Shown: piece by piece, positions 10,785 to 21,578 of the stretch | Numbering within the stretch: the first letter of the stretch is position 1 | Layout of the letters: every line of letters starts with the position of its first letter | Program-made: the position numbers and the translations under genes | Notes under the pieces: model-generated | What the model was told of the DNA's origin: nothing | Database searches by the model: none | The model's input: only the letters and a program-made list of their open reading frames with translations | From: Patiria pectinifera | Lineage: Eukaryota > Echinodermata > Asteroidea > Valvatida > Asterinidae | Assembly: GCA_029964075.1 (NCBI GenBank) | Contig: CM057135.1 | Span: forward strand, 5,131,001 to 5,195,000 | DNA: 64,000 nucleotides | Direction: 5' to 3'

Positions 10785-10820
10785 CCTTACCAACTTTGTG
10801 CTGGTAAGGCTTTTTTTTTC
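10785..10820. terminator. Perfect hairpin with T-run between convergent genes
   Basis: GCCTTACCA (10785-10793) pairs perfectly with TGGTAAGGC (10803-10811) over a 9-base loop, followed by nine T residues. AATAAA directly precedes it (10779-10784). It lies between a plus-strand gene ending at 10754 and a minus-strand gene whose frame runs into it. This is the form of a rho-independent terminator, or of the hairpins that set mRNA ends in mimivirus-type viruses. Confidence 0.6.
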
Positions 10821-12026
10821 TCTTTAATTACAACTATTACTACCATCGTTTTTTGCAGGTATGCCAACACCAAGGTTCCAACACCCAAAAATACAGCCCA
10901 CGCGTGTTCGGCCAACCGCGATACGGACTTACTCAGCGCGTTAAATATCCAACTTAGTACGCTGCCTATGATACCCGGCAGAGCACCCAACGCGCTCACT
11001 CCGAGGTTTTTAAGAGCAGATGCAAAATTAGCAGGTTGTTTTGAAATCCACTCTTTTATACCGCCTTTTGGTGGAGTCGGTTTTGGAGGCGTTGGCGATG
11101 GCGTGGTTGGGGCACCCGCACCTCTCACGCTCGCAACGATGCTACTCACTATCGTGCTGATGGCTAAACTAAAAGCGGCTAAAACACTCACTACGGTCAC
11201 ACCTTGTTCTCTAAACTTTGATTCTAGTGATCTGACTTTAGAGCCGTCGTTCGTTGGCTTTTGTGGCTTCTAATCTGGCGGATCTTTCAACGTTCAAGTC
11301 GCTCAATTTATCGTTTATATCTCGTCGACCCTCCTCGCTATGAGATTCGTCGAGTTCTTGTCTCGTGTCTGCTATCTCTCGGTCGAGTTATGTGAGACGT
11401 GCTAAATTGAGTTCTAGGTTACCTCTCAACGTTTGAAGACTTTTGTCTAAACCCTGGAGTTCTCTGTAATTCAATCCTTCCATTTGAGCGCCGGTGTCGC
11501 GTTGTAATTCGTCTATAATCTCGGTTACCTCATCGGTGACGCTGGGTAGTTCTGTCATGGGGATACTCTCAGTTTGTATCGATCACAATCGTTGACTTTG
11601 TTCGGCACTGAGTGTAACGCGATGGTAATCCGTAAAACCCAATCCGTTTCTAATGAAATCTCTACCTGGAAGATCTAACCTTTTTGCATTACTCTCTATA
11701 CTCGGTAGACTAAAGAATTTGTGGGGGTTTCTTTTATCCGTTAACCTTACTAAGGCTTTTATCAGTTGCTTGGAAAAATAACCCGTCTTTTGTGCCAACA
11801 AATTTGTTCGTAGTGTGGTAGTGCTGGTTTATCGTCTCTGTTAAAATTCTTGTAAAAATCATCGACGCGATCACTTGTGACCATGCTTCTTCCTCGATAT
11901 CAAAACCTCATCTATGTCGGTAGTGGGGATGGGTGTATCAGGAGTATCAAAAGTGTTATCTAGATTGGTCTCTGCTACATCATCTTCATCTTCGTTATCA
12001 TCAGTTCTTTCGTAGTATGGATCCAT
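10812..12026 (-). pseudogene. Conserved Polinton membrane-anchored protein
   Basis: The minus strand from the ATG at 12026 encodes about 400 residues across several frames. In order: acidic N-terminus (about 12026-11890), a basic conserved block (about 11801-11583, with PHKFFSLPSIESNAKRLDLP), a coiled-coil-like region (11520-11220), a hydrophobic segment (VVSVLAAFSLAISTIVSSIV), a Pro/Thr linker, and a C-terminal part with more hydrophobic helices (ALPGIIGSVLSWIFNAL, WAVFLGVGTLVLAYL). I recognise this architecture from uncharacterised proteins of invertebrate Polinton-like elements. Role unknown; a virion membrane or tail-like structural part is plausible. Stops near 11883 and 11583 and frameshifts show decay. 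Confidence 0.55.
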
Positions 12027-12060
12027 GTCAAATCTTCCTTCAGCCAGTTATTTAATAAAC

Positions 12061-12315
12061 CTATTTAAATAACGCCGTTTTGGTTATACTGACCGGTAGT
12101 ATACCCTGGGTCACCAACCAATTTAGCGTGGCCAGAGCTCCACTTATAAGACCCGTCAATTTACCCAAATCTTTTTCTACGCTTATTTTATTAAGATCTG
12201 GCGCTTTCATTTTGCGTAGTTTATTTCCTACCATGGCGTATCCCATCGAAAGACCCGATATGACGGCTCCGTGATAAATCGTATTCGCTATTCCGTTGGT
12301 GTCAAAGTTACTCAT
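12061..12315 (-). CDS. Small Polinton membrane protein
   Basis: 84 residues from an ATG at 12315. I prefer this start although the frame is open upstream, because the bases before it form an AT-rich promoter-like box (GTTATATATAAAACG) that reads as meaningless codons in the longer frame. There is a hydrophobic stretch near residues 11-30 (TIYHGAVISGLSMGYAMVG) and another near 58-75 (LTGLISGALATLNWLVTQGI). Two membrane segments with a basic loop suggest a small virion membrane protein. No family is known to me. Confidence 0.5.
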   Translation of the reverse strand: MSNFDTNGIANTIYHGAVISGLSMGYAMVGNKLRKMKAPDLNKISVEKDLGKLTGLISGALATLNWLVTQGILPVSITKTALFK

Positions 12316-12339
12316 CGTTTTATATATAACAATTTTTAA

Positions 12340-12672
12340 ATTGCTGTTTATTCCATGTCTTGCGTTTTGGGGGCGCTGGGTGTAGTGGTTTGCGTTACTA
12401 CCGGCAGTGGACGCTACAGCTCCCCACATCGCCCAAGAGCTGTAATCCGGTGAGCTCGTAGCGTCCCCCGATGTTACATCAATTTTTGCTAATTTTAATT
12501 TTATCAGTCTATTGTGCTCGGCTAAAGCTTTACCCTTCTGTATTCGTTTAGGATTTTTAGTCTTGGTCACTCTCGTTACCGTCGGTGATGACGCTGTTTT
12601 TACTGGTTGGGGTGTCACTGTCTCTGCTGGTCGAGCCGCAGGCGTTGCTGTCGCTGCTTTCTGATCTTCCAT
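12340..12672 (-). CDS. Basic Polinton protein, probably virion or DNA-binding
   Basis: From the ATG at 12672 (preceded by TTATATAATAA) this frame encodes an Ala/Thr/Pro-rich start, a strongly basic segment (TKNPKRIQKGKALAEHNRLI, about residues 38-57), then a Ser/Ala/Trp-rich part. It runs without a stop into the next small gene (start 12315); I infer the original stop near 12340 is lost. A basic core protein is possible. No known domain. Confidence 0.4.
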
Positions 12673-12932
12673 TTATTATATAACGTTTGTGAAATTTCAA
12701 ATATGTTGTTGTGATTATCGTAGCTATTACGGGTGATATAAAAGTTCCGTACTTGTAACAAACGTCGCACAACACACCAGCCATACTCGCGCTTATAATA
12801 GGATCAGAACTCAAGACGTTGGTGAGTTCTTCTTCAGAATCTATGGTGACGTTATATCCTAAAACTTGTACGGGTGTAACAACGGATAACACTCGCAAAA
12901 ATAAACTTAAAGTATATTTACCAGTGTTGGAG
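12673..12932 (-). pseudogene. Truncated membrane protein of Polinton 1
   Basis: About 86 codons read from the insert border at 12932. A hydrophobic N-terminal part (LSLFLRVLSVVTPVQVLGY), a polar middle with EEELTNVLSSD, then a second hydrophobic part (FISPVIATIITTTYL). The frame continues into the promoter box and start of the next gene, so its stop is lost. The N-terminus is replaced by the GAGGCC-rich insertion, so the gene is broken. Confidence 0.4.
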
Positions 12933-13040
12933 GCCTCGAAGCCGATTTTCATGGCCTCGGCCTCGGAGATGCAAGGCCTCAGCCTTGGCCTCGGAGCCTT
13001 CCGGCCTCGGCGAATCGGTCGAGGCCGGCTCGAGGCCGCC
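12930..13040. repeat. GAGGCC-rich simple repeat block
   Basis: Many copies of GGCCTCGG and close variants, very GC-rich against AT-rich surroundings. A similar block lies at 15123-15196. Together they bracket about 2.1 kb of DNA foreign to the Polinton. Confidence 0.7.
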
Positions 13041-13698
13041 CATTTTGATGTGTTTTCTATTCTAATTAATTTTAATTTTTGACTGTATCAAACCCTCTAG
13101 ATTCTGCCGCAGTGGGTTCCGTGAAACGAACGCATATATACAATGTACGCACGAATGAACTGGAAATGGTTGTATTGAACGTACTCACGTACGTAGCATC
13201 TTCGCCTAGCCTGTGCTTCAGCTTTCCACGTGCGTGGAAGCGTTATAACTGCGTACAATAACATGTTGTAGTAGACTAGTCTGGTTGCAGTGTTGTACAC
13301 GCATGATTTGCGGCAAGGTGCGGCAAGCTTAATCATTTCTTTTCATAGGCCACTGTTTCAGTAAAAGTCTGAACTTTCTGGGTACGATCGAGTGTACTAG
13401 TCCGTACCATTTTTTTTCATAAAGATATGACAAAACAGTTACGATTTATCAAGTAGATTTTATTTTTACACGGTGATTTGAATGAAAGTTCCGGCTCACT
13501 CGGTAATGTTTGGCGCAAATGGTCGTCATGGAAAGCGCGATTTCAGAATTCGTTTTTCCATCCAAATGAATGCAAAGTTCTGAATGAATGTTTAAATAAA
13601 AGGAGTCAGTATTCCTCGTGGTACCAGGATACTTTTTTGTATTTTTAGAGTCATACTCATTACATGTATAAGCACGGTTTGAAATTGACTAATTTTGC

Positions 13699-13860
13699 GT
13701 GGTTACAGATATACGGCCAAAACCTCTGGACTCCCTACCTCCTGCCATGATCTTCAAATTCTTCGAAGCCATTGGATTCAAATCGGATGATCCGAGAATT
13801 CATGGTCATTTTGATAAGCTGAGTGATATCATGCACGCATGTTCCGTGGTATTAACAGTG
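13699..13860 (+). pseudogene. Possible glutaminase-like host exon fragment
   Basis: The frame from about 13700 reads FKFFEAIGFKSDDPRIHGHF followed by DKLSDIM. This resembles the N-terminal helical (EF-hand-like) region of animal kidney-type glutaminases, which have a G-[LF]-x-x-x-DPR-[LI]-x4-D-x-L pattern. A possible acceptor TTACAG lies just upstream (about 13703-13708). The match is short and may be chance. If real, it is a captured or stray exon inside transposon DNA. Confidence 0.25.
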
Positions 13861-14025
13861 ATAATGCGTGGACACTTATCCCGTTGTGCGGTGCGGGATT
13901 GGAACTATGCCTTGCCCGTGCGTAACGGCGGGCCGTCTCGCATTGTCTGGTCGCATTGCGGTGTTTTCGGCGCACGCCTGGATAGTGCGAAGGTCGGGGG
14001 GGGGGTCGTAACTTTTTGGTTATGA

Positions 14026-14683
14026 CGTCACCAACACCACGAAGTAACACCCATCTACATACCAGTAAAAACTAGCAATCGGAGAAAACGGCAACTTAAG
14101 TTGAACGCCTTCTCAAACAACACTTTGCGTCAAAACGACATAGTATTTTCAGTTGGGTTTCTCGTTGTGGACACTTGATGAATTGAATTTATTAAATCTG
14201 CTGTTTTTCACCCGTATGTGTATTAAATAAACAAGAAATAAGAGAAAAAAGATGAGTGTTAGTTGGTGAAACCGAAAAAGCTGCGAAACTGTACATTTTC
14301 GTTTTCACGAAGTAACACTCTTCAATGTATACGACACGAGGAAAGTGTAACTTCAGGTCAGCGCGCGCGCGCTCATACAACTTATTACAAGCAGAGTGTA
14401 ACTTCGTGAAAACGTTTTTGCTCACTTATTAGCAGAGTGCGCGCCATGCATTGCAATGGTAAATGAAACTTGAGTGTTACTTCGTGAAAACGAAAATTGT
14501 AACGTTTGCACTGCAAAAGTTGGCATGGATACTTAGCGTTATTATTAACGTAAAGCTCTTGAAGCTTTGAAACTTCGTGCAATGGTAGGCCTTGATGAAT
14601 AAAGTTTAAAAATCCAAAAAAACTGAAAATCGAAAAAAATATGGTTTAACACGGTAGAGTGTTACTTCGTGGTGTCGGTGACG
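14026..14683. mobile_element. 658-bp TIR element with internal sub-repeats
   Basis: The ends CGTCACCAACACCACGAAGT... and its inverted partner (14659-14683, one mismatch) form TIRs of about 25 bp. The 4-bp sequence ATGA flanks both ends (14022-14025 and 14684-14687), a target duplication. Internally, CACGAAGTTACAC/CACGAAGTAACAC motifs recur in both orientations (about 14308, 14396, 14472). It has no coding capacity, so it is non-autonomous. Confidence 0.75.
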
Positions 14684-15122
14684 ATGAGTGGTAAAAACCT
14701 GATTTAAAAATCAAGTTGTTGTTTATTTAATGGGGATTTCCATGATATTAAGCATTTTGATAGGTTTTGAAAATAAGATTAATAAAACATGGTAAAAGTA
14801 AATAATGTAAATCTTACAGAATATAGAAACTCAAAATTTAGCCATTTAAATTGTTGTATCTCCAAAGGGCAAACAACTATGAGCCTGATTCAAACGCCAT
14901 TGATTTTGTTGTGTAATTTGCTTTCAGTGATACAAAACTTGAGATTTCTTTCTTTAAAAAATAAAATTCGCCGGACTCCCTACAAGAGGAAACCCATTGC
15001 AAGCTGTAAATTTGTAAGCCAGGCACTCCAAAACTCAGTGAATTCAACTAAAAAGATGTTAAAACTCCAACATAATCTTAGCCTTGTTTTAGTGATATAT
15101 ATTTTATTACGTGTTTTGATAG

Positions 15123-15196
15123 CTGGCCTCGGCCTCGGCCTTGGCCTCGGAGGTTGTGGCCTCGGCCTTGGCCTCGGAGGTTGTGGCCTCGACTAC
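15123..15196. repeat. GGCCTCGG tandem repeats
   Basis: A 27-bp unit (GGCCTCGGCCTTGGCCTCGG plus AGGTTGT) occurs twice in tandem, directly before the LINE reverse transcriptase. It matches the block at 12930-13040 in composition. Confidence 0.7.
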
Positions 15197-17304
15197 AACA
15201 CTGAATTGTTCAGTATCATGAGCAAAATGGGTATTCCCAACAGTTTGATTGATTGGATCAAAATTTTGTACAGTAACCCATCTAGTGCCGTAATTGTCAA
15301 TAATTTTATCACTGAACCGATTACAGTTACTCGGGGAATCAGACAGGGGTGCCCCCTGTCGCCCCTGTTGTATTCCATCTGTGCAGAAGGTTTAGCTTGT
15401 CTTGTCAGGAAAAATGTTTCCATCCGGGGTGTCCCTCTTCCTAACAACCAAAGCGACCAGTTGAAAATAGTTCAGCATGCTGACGACACCACCATTTTTG
15501 TTTCCGACAACAACGATTTCCAAGTCCTTGAAAACATCTTCACTCTCTACAGTACCGGGTCTGGTTCTAAAATCAATTTTCAGAAATCACAAGGGCTTTG
15601 GCTAGGCAAATGGAAAAATCGCACCGACAGTCCCGGGGATTTCACTGGGTGAACGATCACCTCAAAATCCTCGGCATTTATTTCGGCAACGATGATAATG
15701 TCGATAGGAACTGGGTTCCCAGAGTTGATAAAATGAGCGGCGTTCTTAACAGGTGGAACACTAGAGATTTCACGTTAAAAGGGAAAGCTATTGTTATTAA
15801 CAGTTTTATTGGTGCCAGTTTATCATATTTTGGCAGTATCCGTCCATGTCCAGATGAGTACATCAACAAAATGGAGAGAATTAAGTGGTCCTTCTTTTGG
15901 AATGGTAAAATTGACAAAATCAAGCGCAAAACGATCTGCAGTCCTGCAAAAGCAGGAGGCATGGGTGTTGTCGACATCCGATTAAAAATTCGGGCTCTCC
16001 AAATTGTGTTGAAGAAATTCATCACTGGATCAGGAAAATGGAAATGCCTCTTCGAGTTTGCCCCACATAAGCGGTATCAATAACTTGGGCTGGTTTGTCT
16101 TATGTAAACCTAAGACTGTCATTCCCCGAGCAAATCACTTTTGCAAGACTGAGTCAGTGCCTTTAACCGTGCTTGTGCCAAGGTCGATTATAGTTTTTCC
16201 TGTGTTTACGAGACTTGTAAGTTGCCCCTTTGTAAAAATACTGTCATCACCGATGATCCCGACACTACTATCGACAGTAGGGTTCTTAACCATCAGGGCA
16301 TTGTGCACCTCGAACAGATTTTAGACAATGGCCAGATTATTTCATTCACCAGATTTGCGGCCCTTTGTAACATTCTGCCCATCAACGCTAGGCGCATTAC
16401 ATCCAGTCTCAAAAGTAAATCAAGGATGATTATGTCGGTGAAAAGCGCGAAGGGCCTCCGAAACATTTTCTGAATAAGGTCACATTTAAAGACAAGAACA
16501 AAAAAGATGTTCTGCTGTCGCGTATCAGTTTTAAAATTGTTTACGACAGCATGGTCTTAGACAATTCCAGCCCCCTTAGCGCTCAGAGTCATTGGGAAAA
16601 ATTGTTTCACACTGACAATTTTGACTGGGGTAACATCTGGATTCACGGGAAATGTGACATTCTTGATGCTGCTTGTAGAATCGGAGGATGGAGACAGATT
16701 GTTTGGATTAATCTGTATGCTGCGTTATTGGAACTACACATGCGATGCACGAATACTGTACACAGGGTACAAAGGTCAAACCTGTACATTTGTATGGTGG
16801 CCTGGAAATGACATGTGGCTTAACACTTATTCTACATTAAACGTGTATGTGTTTGGATAATACACTGATGACAAAGATATTTGGTTTAAATTAAAGCACA
16901 GAATCCTTCCAACCAAAAGTAGATTGAAACGATACGGTTCAGTAGATGACGACACGTGTTCATTATGCCACACTCATTGCGAAGATTTAGAGCATCTATT
17001 TATCAATTGTATTAGTCATATTGATGCCTGGTTATTTGTAGAGAGTGTCATTCGCAATTACATTCACGACCGTAATTTTTGTCTTTCAGACAAGATGAGG
17101 ATTCTGGGGACCGGCATGAACACTACTTTGTGTTTATTTCTTATCGGTCGTCTGCTTCGAGTCATTTGGAAAACCAGATGTAAATATGTCACCCTTAACA
17201 CGGGAACAGATAGTTGTAACATTTTGCAAGTGTTCAAAGCGAATTTTGTAGTGATTGTTTTCTTTTGGTATGCAAATGGCCCAAGTATGTGGCCCGGTGG
17301 TTAA
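15197..17304 (+). mobile_element. 5'-truncated LINE (Tx1/L1-like)
   Basis: Three features in order mark a non-LTR retrotransposon. About 15200-15655 is the reverse transcriptase fingers and palm, with TRGIRQGCPLSPLLY and a catalytic box HADDTT. About 15655-16080 is the thumb-side region with GKAIVINSFIGASLSYFG and WNGKIDKIKRKTICSPAKAGG. About 16870-17100 is a zf-RVT zinc-binding segment (CSLCHTHCEDLEHLFINC). The endonuclease and ORF1 are absent, so it is 5'-truncated, as usual for LINEs. Frameshifts near 15650 and 16080 and stops in between show it is dead. HADD in place of YADD is known in this clade, so it is not itself a defect. Confidence 0.85.
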
Positions 17305-18090
17305 TAATAAACACTATTTTTAGCGTATGGAAGACTGTCCCATTCTCCATAACTCCTGACGCGGAACGCGACTATAAAAAGGTTAAGCGTGGTTTCCACC
17401 ACTCTCACTCTTCACTGTGCTTTGATGCGACGACACAGAAGTCAGCTACACTCCACTGCTCTATCTTCAAGCTTCAATATCACGTCTTATATTTCACGGT
17501 AACGAGGGCTTTGAAACTGACTAGGTGGTGTTTGCCCCTCACATCGGACGAGTCCACGTAGCCAGTGTAAGTTAAGTAATACCATTTAAGCTCTGCAGTT
17601 TGCGAGCAAGTTTTTATTTGCTTCGTCTTTTGTGAGCCTCGGCAGTAGCAGGCCATTTTTATGCCTACAACTCGGCAGATGCGAGTACCTTTAATATATC
17701 CTTTATACATTTGGTGAGCCTATTCATAATAAATATATTTATCACCAAAATTCCTCCGTCTCAAAAGAACGAGACTCGCCGATAACACATTTCGTTTAAT
17801 TTATGCCAAAAACTCAGCTCGTTGTGTTCTGGTCGAAAATACATAGATATTTGCCTTCTAAAAAAAATCATCTTAAATGCAGTGTTTCCACTTAATTGTC
17901 GACTTAGAATTTGTGATTTTCATTGAATGTCTTAACTTTTACTTGCAATCGTTTATTTTTTTGCCAAGAGATGTTTTTCTTGTAATATTTCTGTTTTCTT
18001 TGTTTTTTGCTTGTGTGATATAGTAATAAAAGGGCCGTATAGCCCCATTGTCATGGACAAAAACAAAACGATAGATTAAGAGAGATAATT
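17305..18090. other. Non-coding, LINE tail and Polinton DNA
   Basis: No gene is seen. The stretch goes from the 3' region of the LINE to Polinton 1 DNA; the junction is not visible. A T-rich tract near 17930-18010 lies before the ATPase gene's 3' end. Confidence 0.4.
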
Positions 18091-18770
18091 TTAATTGCCA
18101 GAAATTGTAAATACTCGAATATTGCTATCATTTACTAACAGCAAAATGTATTTTGTTGACGTTTGTTGAATAGGTTGCTGATTTTTGTTGATTAGCAAAT
18201 TGTAATACCTGTGTAGCTTGTTGAGTAGACTAACTACTAGCTCGTAACTAACTGGAGGTTCGGTGTATACGACCAATTTACTACATTTCACATCTATCAA
18301 ACGTCGTTTTATATAATCGCGTTCTTCAATGGGTACGACGTCGTTTTCGTCTAACGCTTGATCAAAAGATGTTTTATCTTTGCAGTAAAATAATGCCAAC
18401 CAAGCCGTATTTTCTCTATAATCTTTTGAAACGCTGTTGTACTTTTGAGTCAATAACCAACAGCTGTGATTTACGTGTCTTCCGCTAAACGTCATCTTGC
18501 TTAAAGCGCACGACTTTTTACGACTTTTTAATCTCTTGATCCGACGAGCAATCGTCCACGATAAACAACGTAGCAACACCTTCGAATGCTTTCCTGTAAA
18601 AATCAATCGCTTCGTTGAGCGTTGTAGGTTTTGTTTATAAAGACGGTAGGGCAAATGATGACTATAACTTCAAATGTATTTTTATAGTCTGACTCTAACA
18701 GATCCAAAATCCATTTGGTTTTACCCGAATTTGTTTTGCCGACGATTAAAGTGCAATGCTGCTGTGGCAT
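18091..18770 (-). pseudogene. Packaging ATPase (A32/FtsK-HerA type), Polinton 1
   Basis: The minus-strand ATG at 18770 starts about 225 codons. A Walker A motif GKTNSGKT lies near residues 11-18. After a frameshift near 18655, a Walker B motif (TLFIVDDCSS) is visible in one frame at about 18575-18545, while the longest frame is shifted there. The C-terminal part continues to 18091. Such ATPases pump the genome into the Polinton capsid. A stop or frameshift follows the Walker B region. The start lies 16 bases from the LTR element at 18786, which separates it from the upstream capsid gene. Confidence 0.8.
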
Positions 18771-18785
18771 TTTAACTTAACAGAG

Positions 18786-19604
18786 TGTAACCGGGGAGAG
18801 TGGAATTAGTTTTTAAAATGGGGCACTCTCCTTATGTCCGAGTGGTTCCACTAAAAAAATGATTTGGGTGGAGCGAAGTTTCTGTTTGTCTCAAGAATAT
18901 CAAATGGTTTATTTACAGCACAAATATGAGACAGTATATATACAAATTATTAGGTATTTACAAAAACGAAACTTTGTTGGATGTATAAAAACAGAACTTT
19001 GTTGGGTCTATAAAAACAGAACTTTGTTAAGTATATATAAAACGACAGTCAAATAGGGAAGATAGGGTGGTGAACTGTCACTCCAAGGATGGTATCACTT
19101 GGGAGGATCTACGCTCATGCTACTCCGTGTCCGATGTAAAAATCGACAATCAGCAGTGAAAATACAATGAAGATGTAAATATTCTACTGCTATTGGGAGC
19201 CTCTCTCAAAATTTCAGTAAAAGTGGAGAGTGTAAGATGCTGGTAAAAGATGGTCTGTTTGCAACGATGTGTTGGATCGAAATCAAAGTAATTTCGCAGC
19301 TAGCCCTTCAAGAAAACTATACCGAAACGCCCGGAATGTCGGCTATTCCTCTTAAACAAAGCGCGGTGGAATGCAAAACTTGCACGCTCGCTACGCCCAT
19401 TGCATATTTGAGTAAAATTCTAGGCGGCGCGCGCTGTTAAAAAAAGTTTAGTTGGCCGCGAGAGGGCGCTAGGCAAAAAGCATAATCGCAATGGCTGCTC
19501 ACATGTGAATCGACACAAACACGAAATTACAAAAGTTATGAAATGAATGCTGGAGTAAGGAACCAGTCGGGTAAAAGTAAGTATTGAAACCCGACCTGGT
19601 TACA
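18786..19604. repeat. Left LTR
   Basis: 819 bp, TGTAACC...GGTTACA. Inside, a unit of about 25 bp (AACAGAACTTTGTTGG...TATAAA) occurs three times at about 18960-19040, giving several TATAAAA sequences that could act as promoter. The ORF-like stretches inside are short and doubtful. Confidence 0.8.
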
Positions 19605-21578
19605 CTCACCCCCTAATTTTAAAGAAAAAAAAGAATTTGTAAAAGGGAAATTTATAGGAACTAACAGTTAAAAGGAATATCCTATTTATAAAAAACTACT
19701 ACACCAGCTCCTCGAACTAAACTTGGACAATATATAATATGTGCAAATGGTCGAGAGCGCGATAAAAGATTGTCCACCACTAGTATTTGACTAGTGAATT
19801 AGAGATTACCTCATTATGGACCTTAAATCTAAAACTCCCAATTTGGCCATAATTAGACATACGAAAGTCCGCGTTAAAAAATGAAGATTTGGCTATGAGT
19901 TTCTATAAATAAAAATCCCTAAAAAACATCCATAATATCAGTATTAATTAAAATGGTAAGATAGTGTTTATTGATGGGATAGAGAAAAATGGCAAAAATA
20001 TGGCCCACCTCTAGCATGTCGCTAGAGAAATAGAGATTATCTCCAATGGACCCAATAACCTAATTCTCTATATATAATCATACTACACTAATCTTACTAT
20101 AAAAACCCTAGTATCTGGCTACACTTAATGCATTTTAAAAAACAAAATCCTCAACATCTATTTACAGGGCGTCTTTCAACCCCAACCTAAACATGTCTAT
20201 TTATCCTAGTTGGGTTAGCTAATCCCAACAGCGGTTAAAACGAAATTAGGATAATGAGAGAATAAAATTTACCAAATACTGGCTTTACTATCAATACAGA
20301 TATAATGGAATCTACATGTACAATGTGAAATAAAAGATATGGCGTCTGCATTGAAGATTGATCATAGGTTAAAGATGTAAAAGGGTTATTCGCCTAAAGC
20401 GCTAATTAAATCATTCGCAAAATATTTTACTTTCTGCAGCTACGATTTCAATATATTGCTACAAAAAGAATCCTGTACTGGTAATGGGACGATAAAAAAA
20501 AGTAAAAACATGTACAAAAATGTTCGGGTTTAGCTGAAGACGCGCGTACGCAGTCAAGCAACGACAACCTAATATGCACGCTTTAGCGTTCAGCAGCTGC
20601 AGTGCACCTACAATATCCACTTGATAATACCCAAGCACGGTCGACTCACGTGCAACTAAAATGAAAAGTGAATCACGGGGTGGAAGAAGGGATGGATGGC
20701 ATGAACGTAGTCACCCAAGTGGTAGTATGTCCCAAATCTGCATGCACAGAAAAATATAAAAGAAAAGACAACTGCCTCAAGGGCGTTAAAAATGTTCAAC
20801 AAGAATCATTGTAAGACAGCTCCATTAAAAATGTCAAGAATTCCAAGCACTTCCTCAATAAGCCAAAAAGGAAACGTTGAAGTACATACAACAATTACTA
20901 TGAGAGGAAGAATATTGCGCTATAAAGGAGCATAGTAAAATAACAATTAGAATACTAAAAATGAAAAAGCTTTGGATCCGTCCAACTCTACGCTACAGTT
21001 TGTGTATAAGCAGGCGCAATATACATGTGTTTCCGAAGTAAAATTTCGTTGTGTCCTTTGTCATGCTTTTATAAGTTGTCAAAGAGCAGTAAAAACATAC
21101 AATGCATTTCCTTCGGTATGCAAGTTAAATATAGTATAAAACAGGTTTATATTGCATAAAAAAATTGCAGTACATGCATATACAACCAGCACAAAATGAG
21201 TGTTCAGCAGGGATCAAAGGTCCGTTGGTGACGAAGGAAGTACCAGTTCAATGGTGAAAAATGGCCACACCAAAGTCCCTCGAAGTCCAAATGCTGGAGT
21301 TTCTGGCTATTGAAGTTCCAGATGTCACCAGGTCAGGCCAGGTAGAAGCACCCTGGTCTGGTACCCAACTTCCGCTGGGCCTACCATGCCGATGCTGAGC
21401 TTAGCCTGGACTCCCGATCGTCATGAGCAGAACGACGCCACAGAGCTCCCGGTCTCATCAGTGCCAGGCGAATTCCCTATATATTTGACTGTCGTTTATC
21501 CCCGATTTAATTTATTTAATTTCGCTCCCAAATCCAAAATAAAGTGGATAGCAAAGCTATCCTGCCGACTACGCCAAG
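19605..21578. other. Internal region of the LTR element, non-coding
   Basis: No ORF, gag or pol motif is seen. The start CTCACCCCCTAATTTTAAAG is not a primer site I recognise. The region is AT-rich throughout. Confidence 0.6.

Noticed and set aside
10968-11273. Plus-strand frame of 101 codons
   Set aside because: Antisense shadow of the conserved minus-strand membrane-protein gene.
15470-15500. HADD box as a dead reverse transcriptase mutation
   Set aside because: Histidine before ADD is known to me in this LINE clade; the frameshifts, not this residue, show decay.
18859-19056. 65- and 67-codon frames present in both LTRs
   Set aside because: They lie within non-coding LTR sequence and tandem sub-repeats; identical twice only because the LTRs are.
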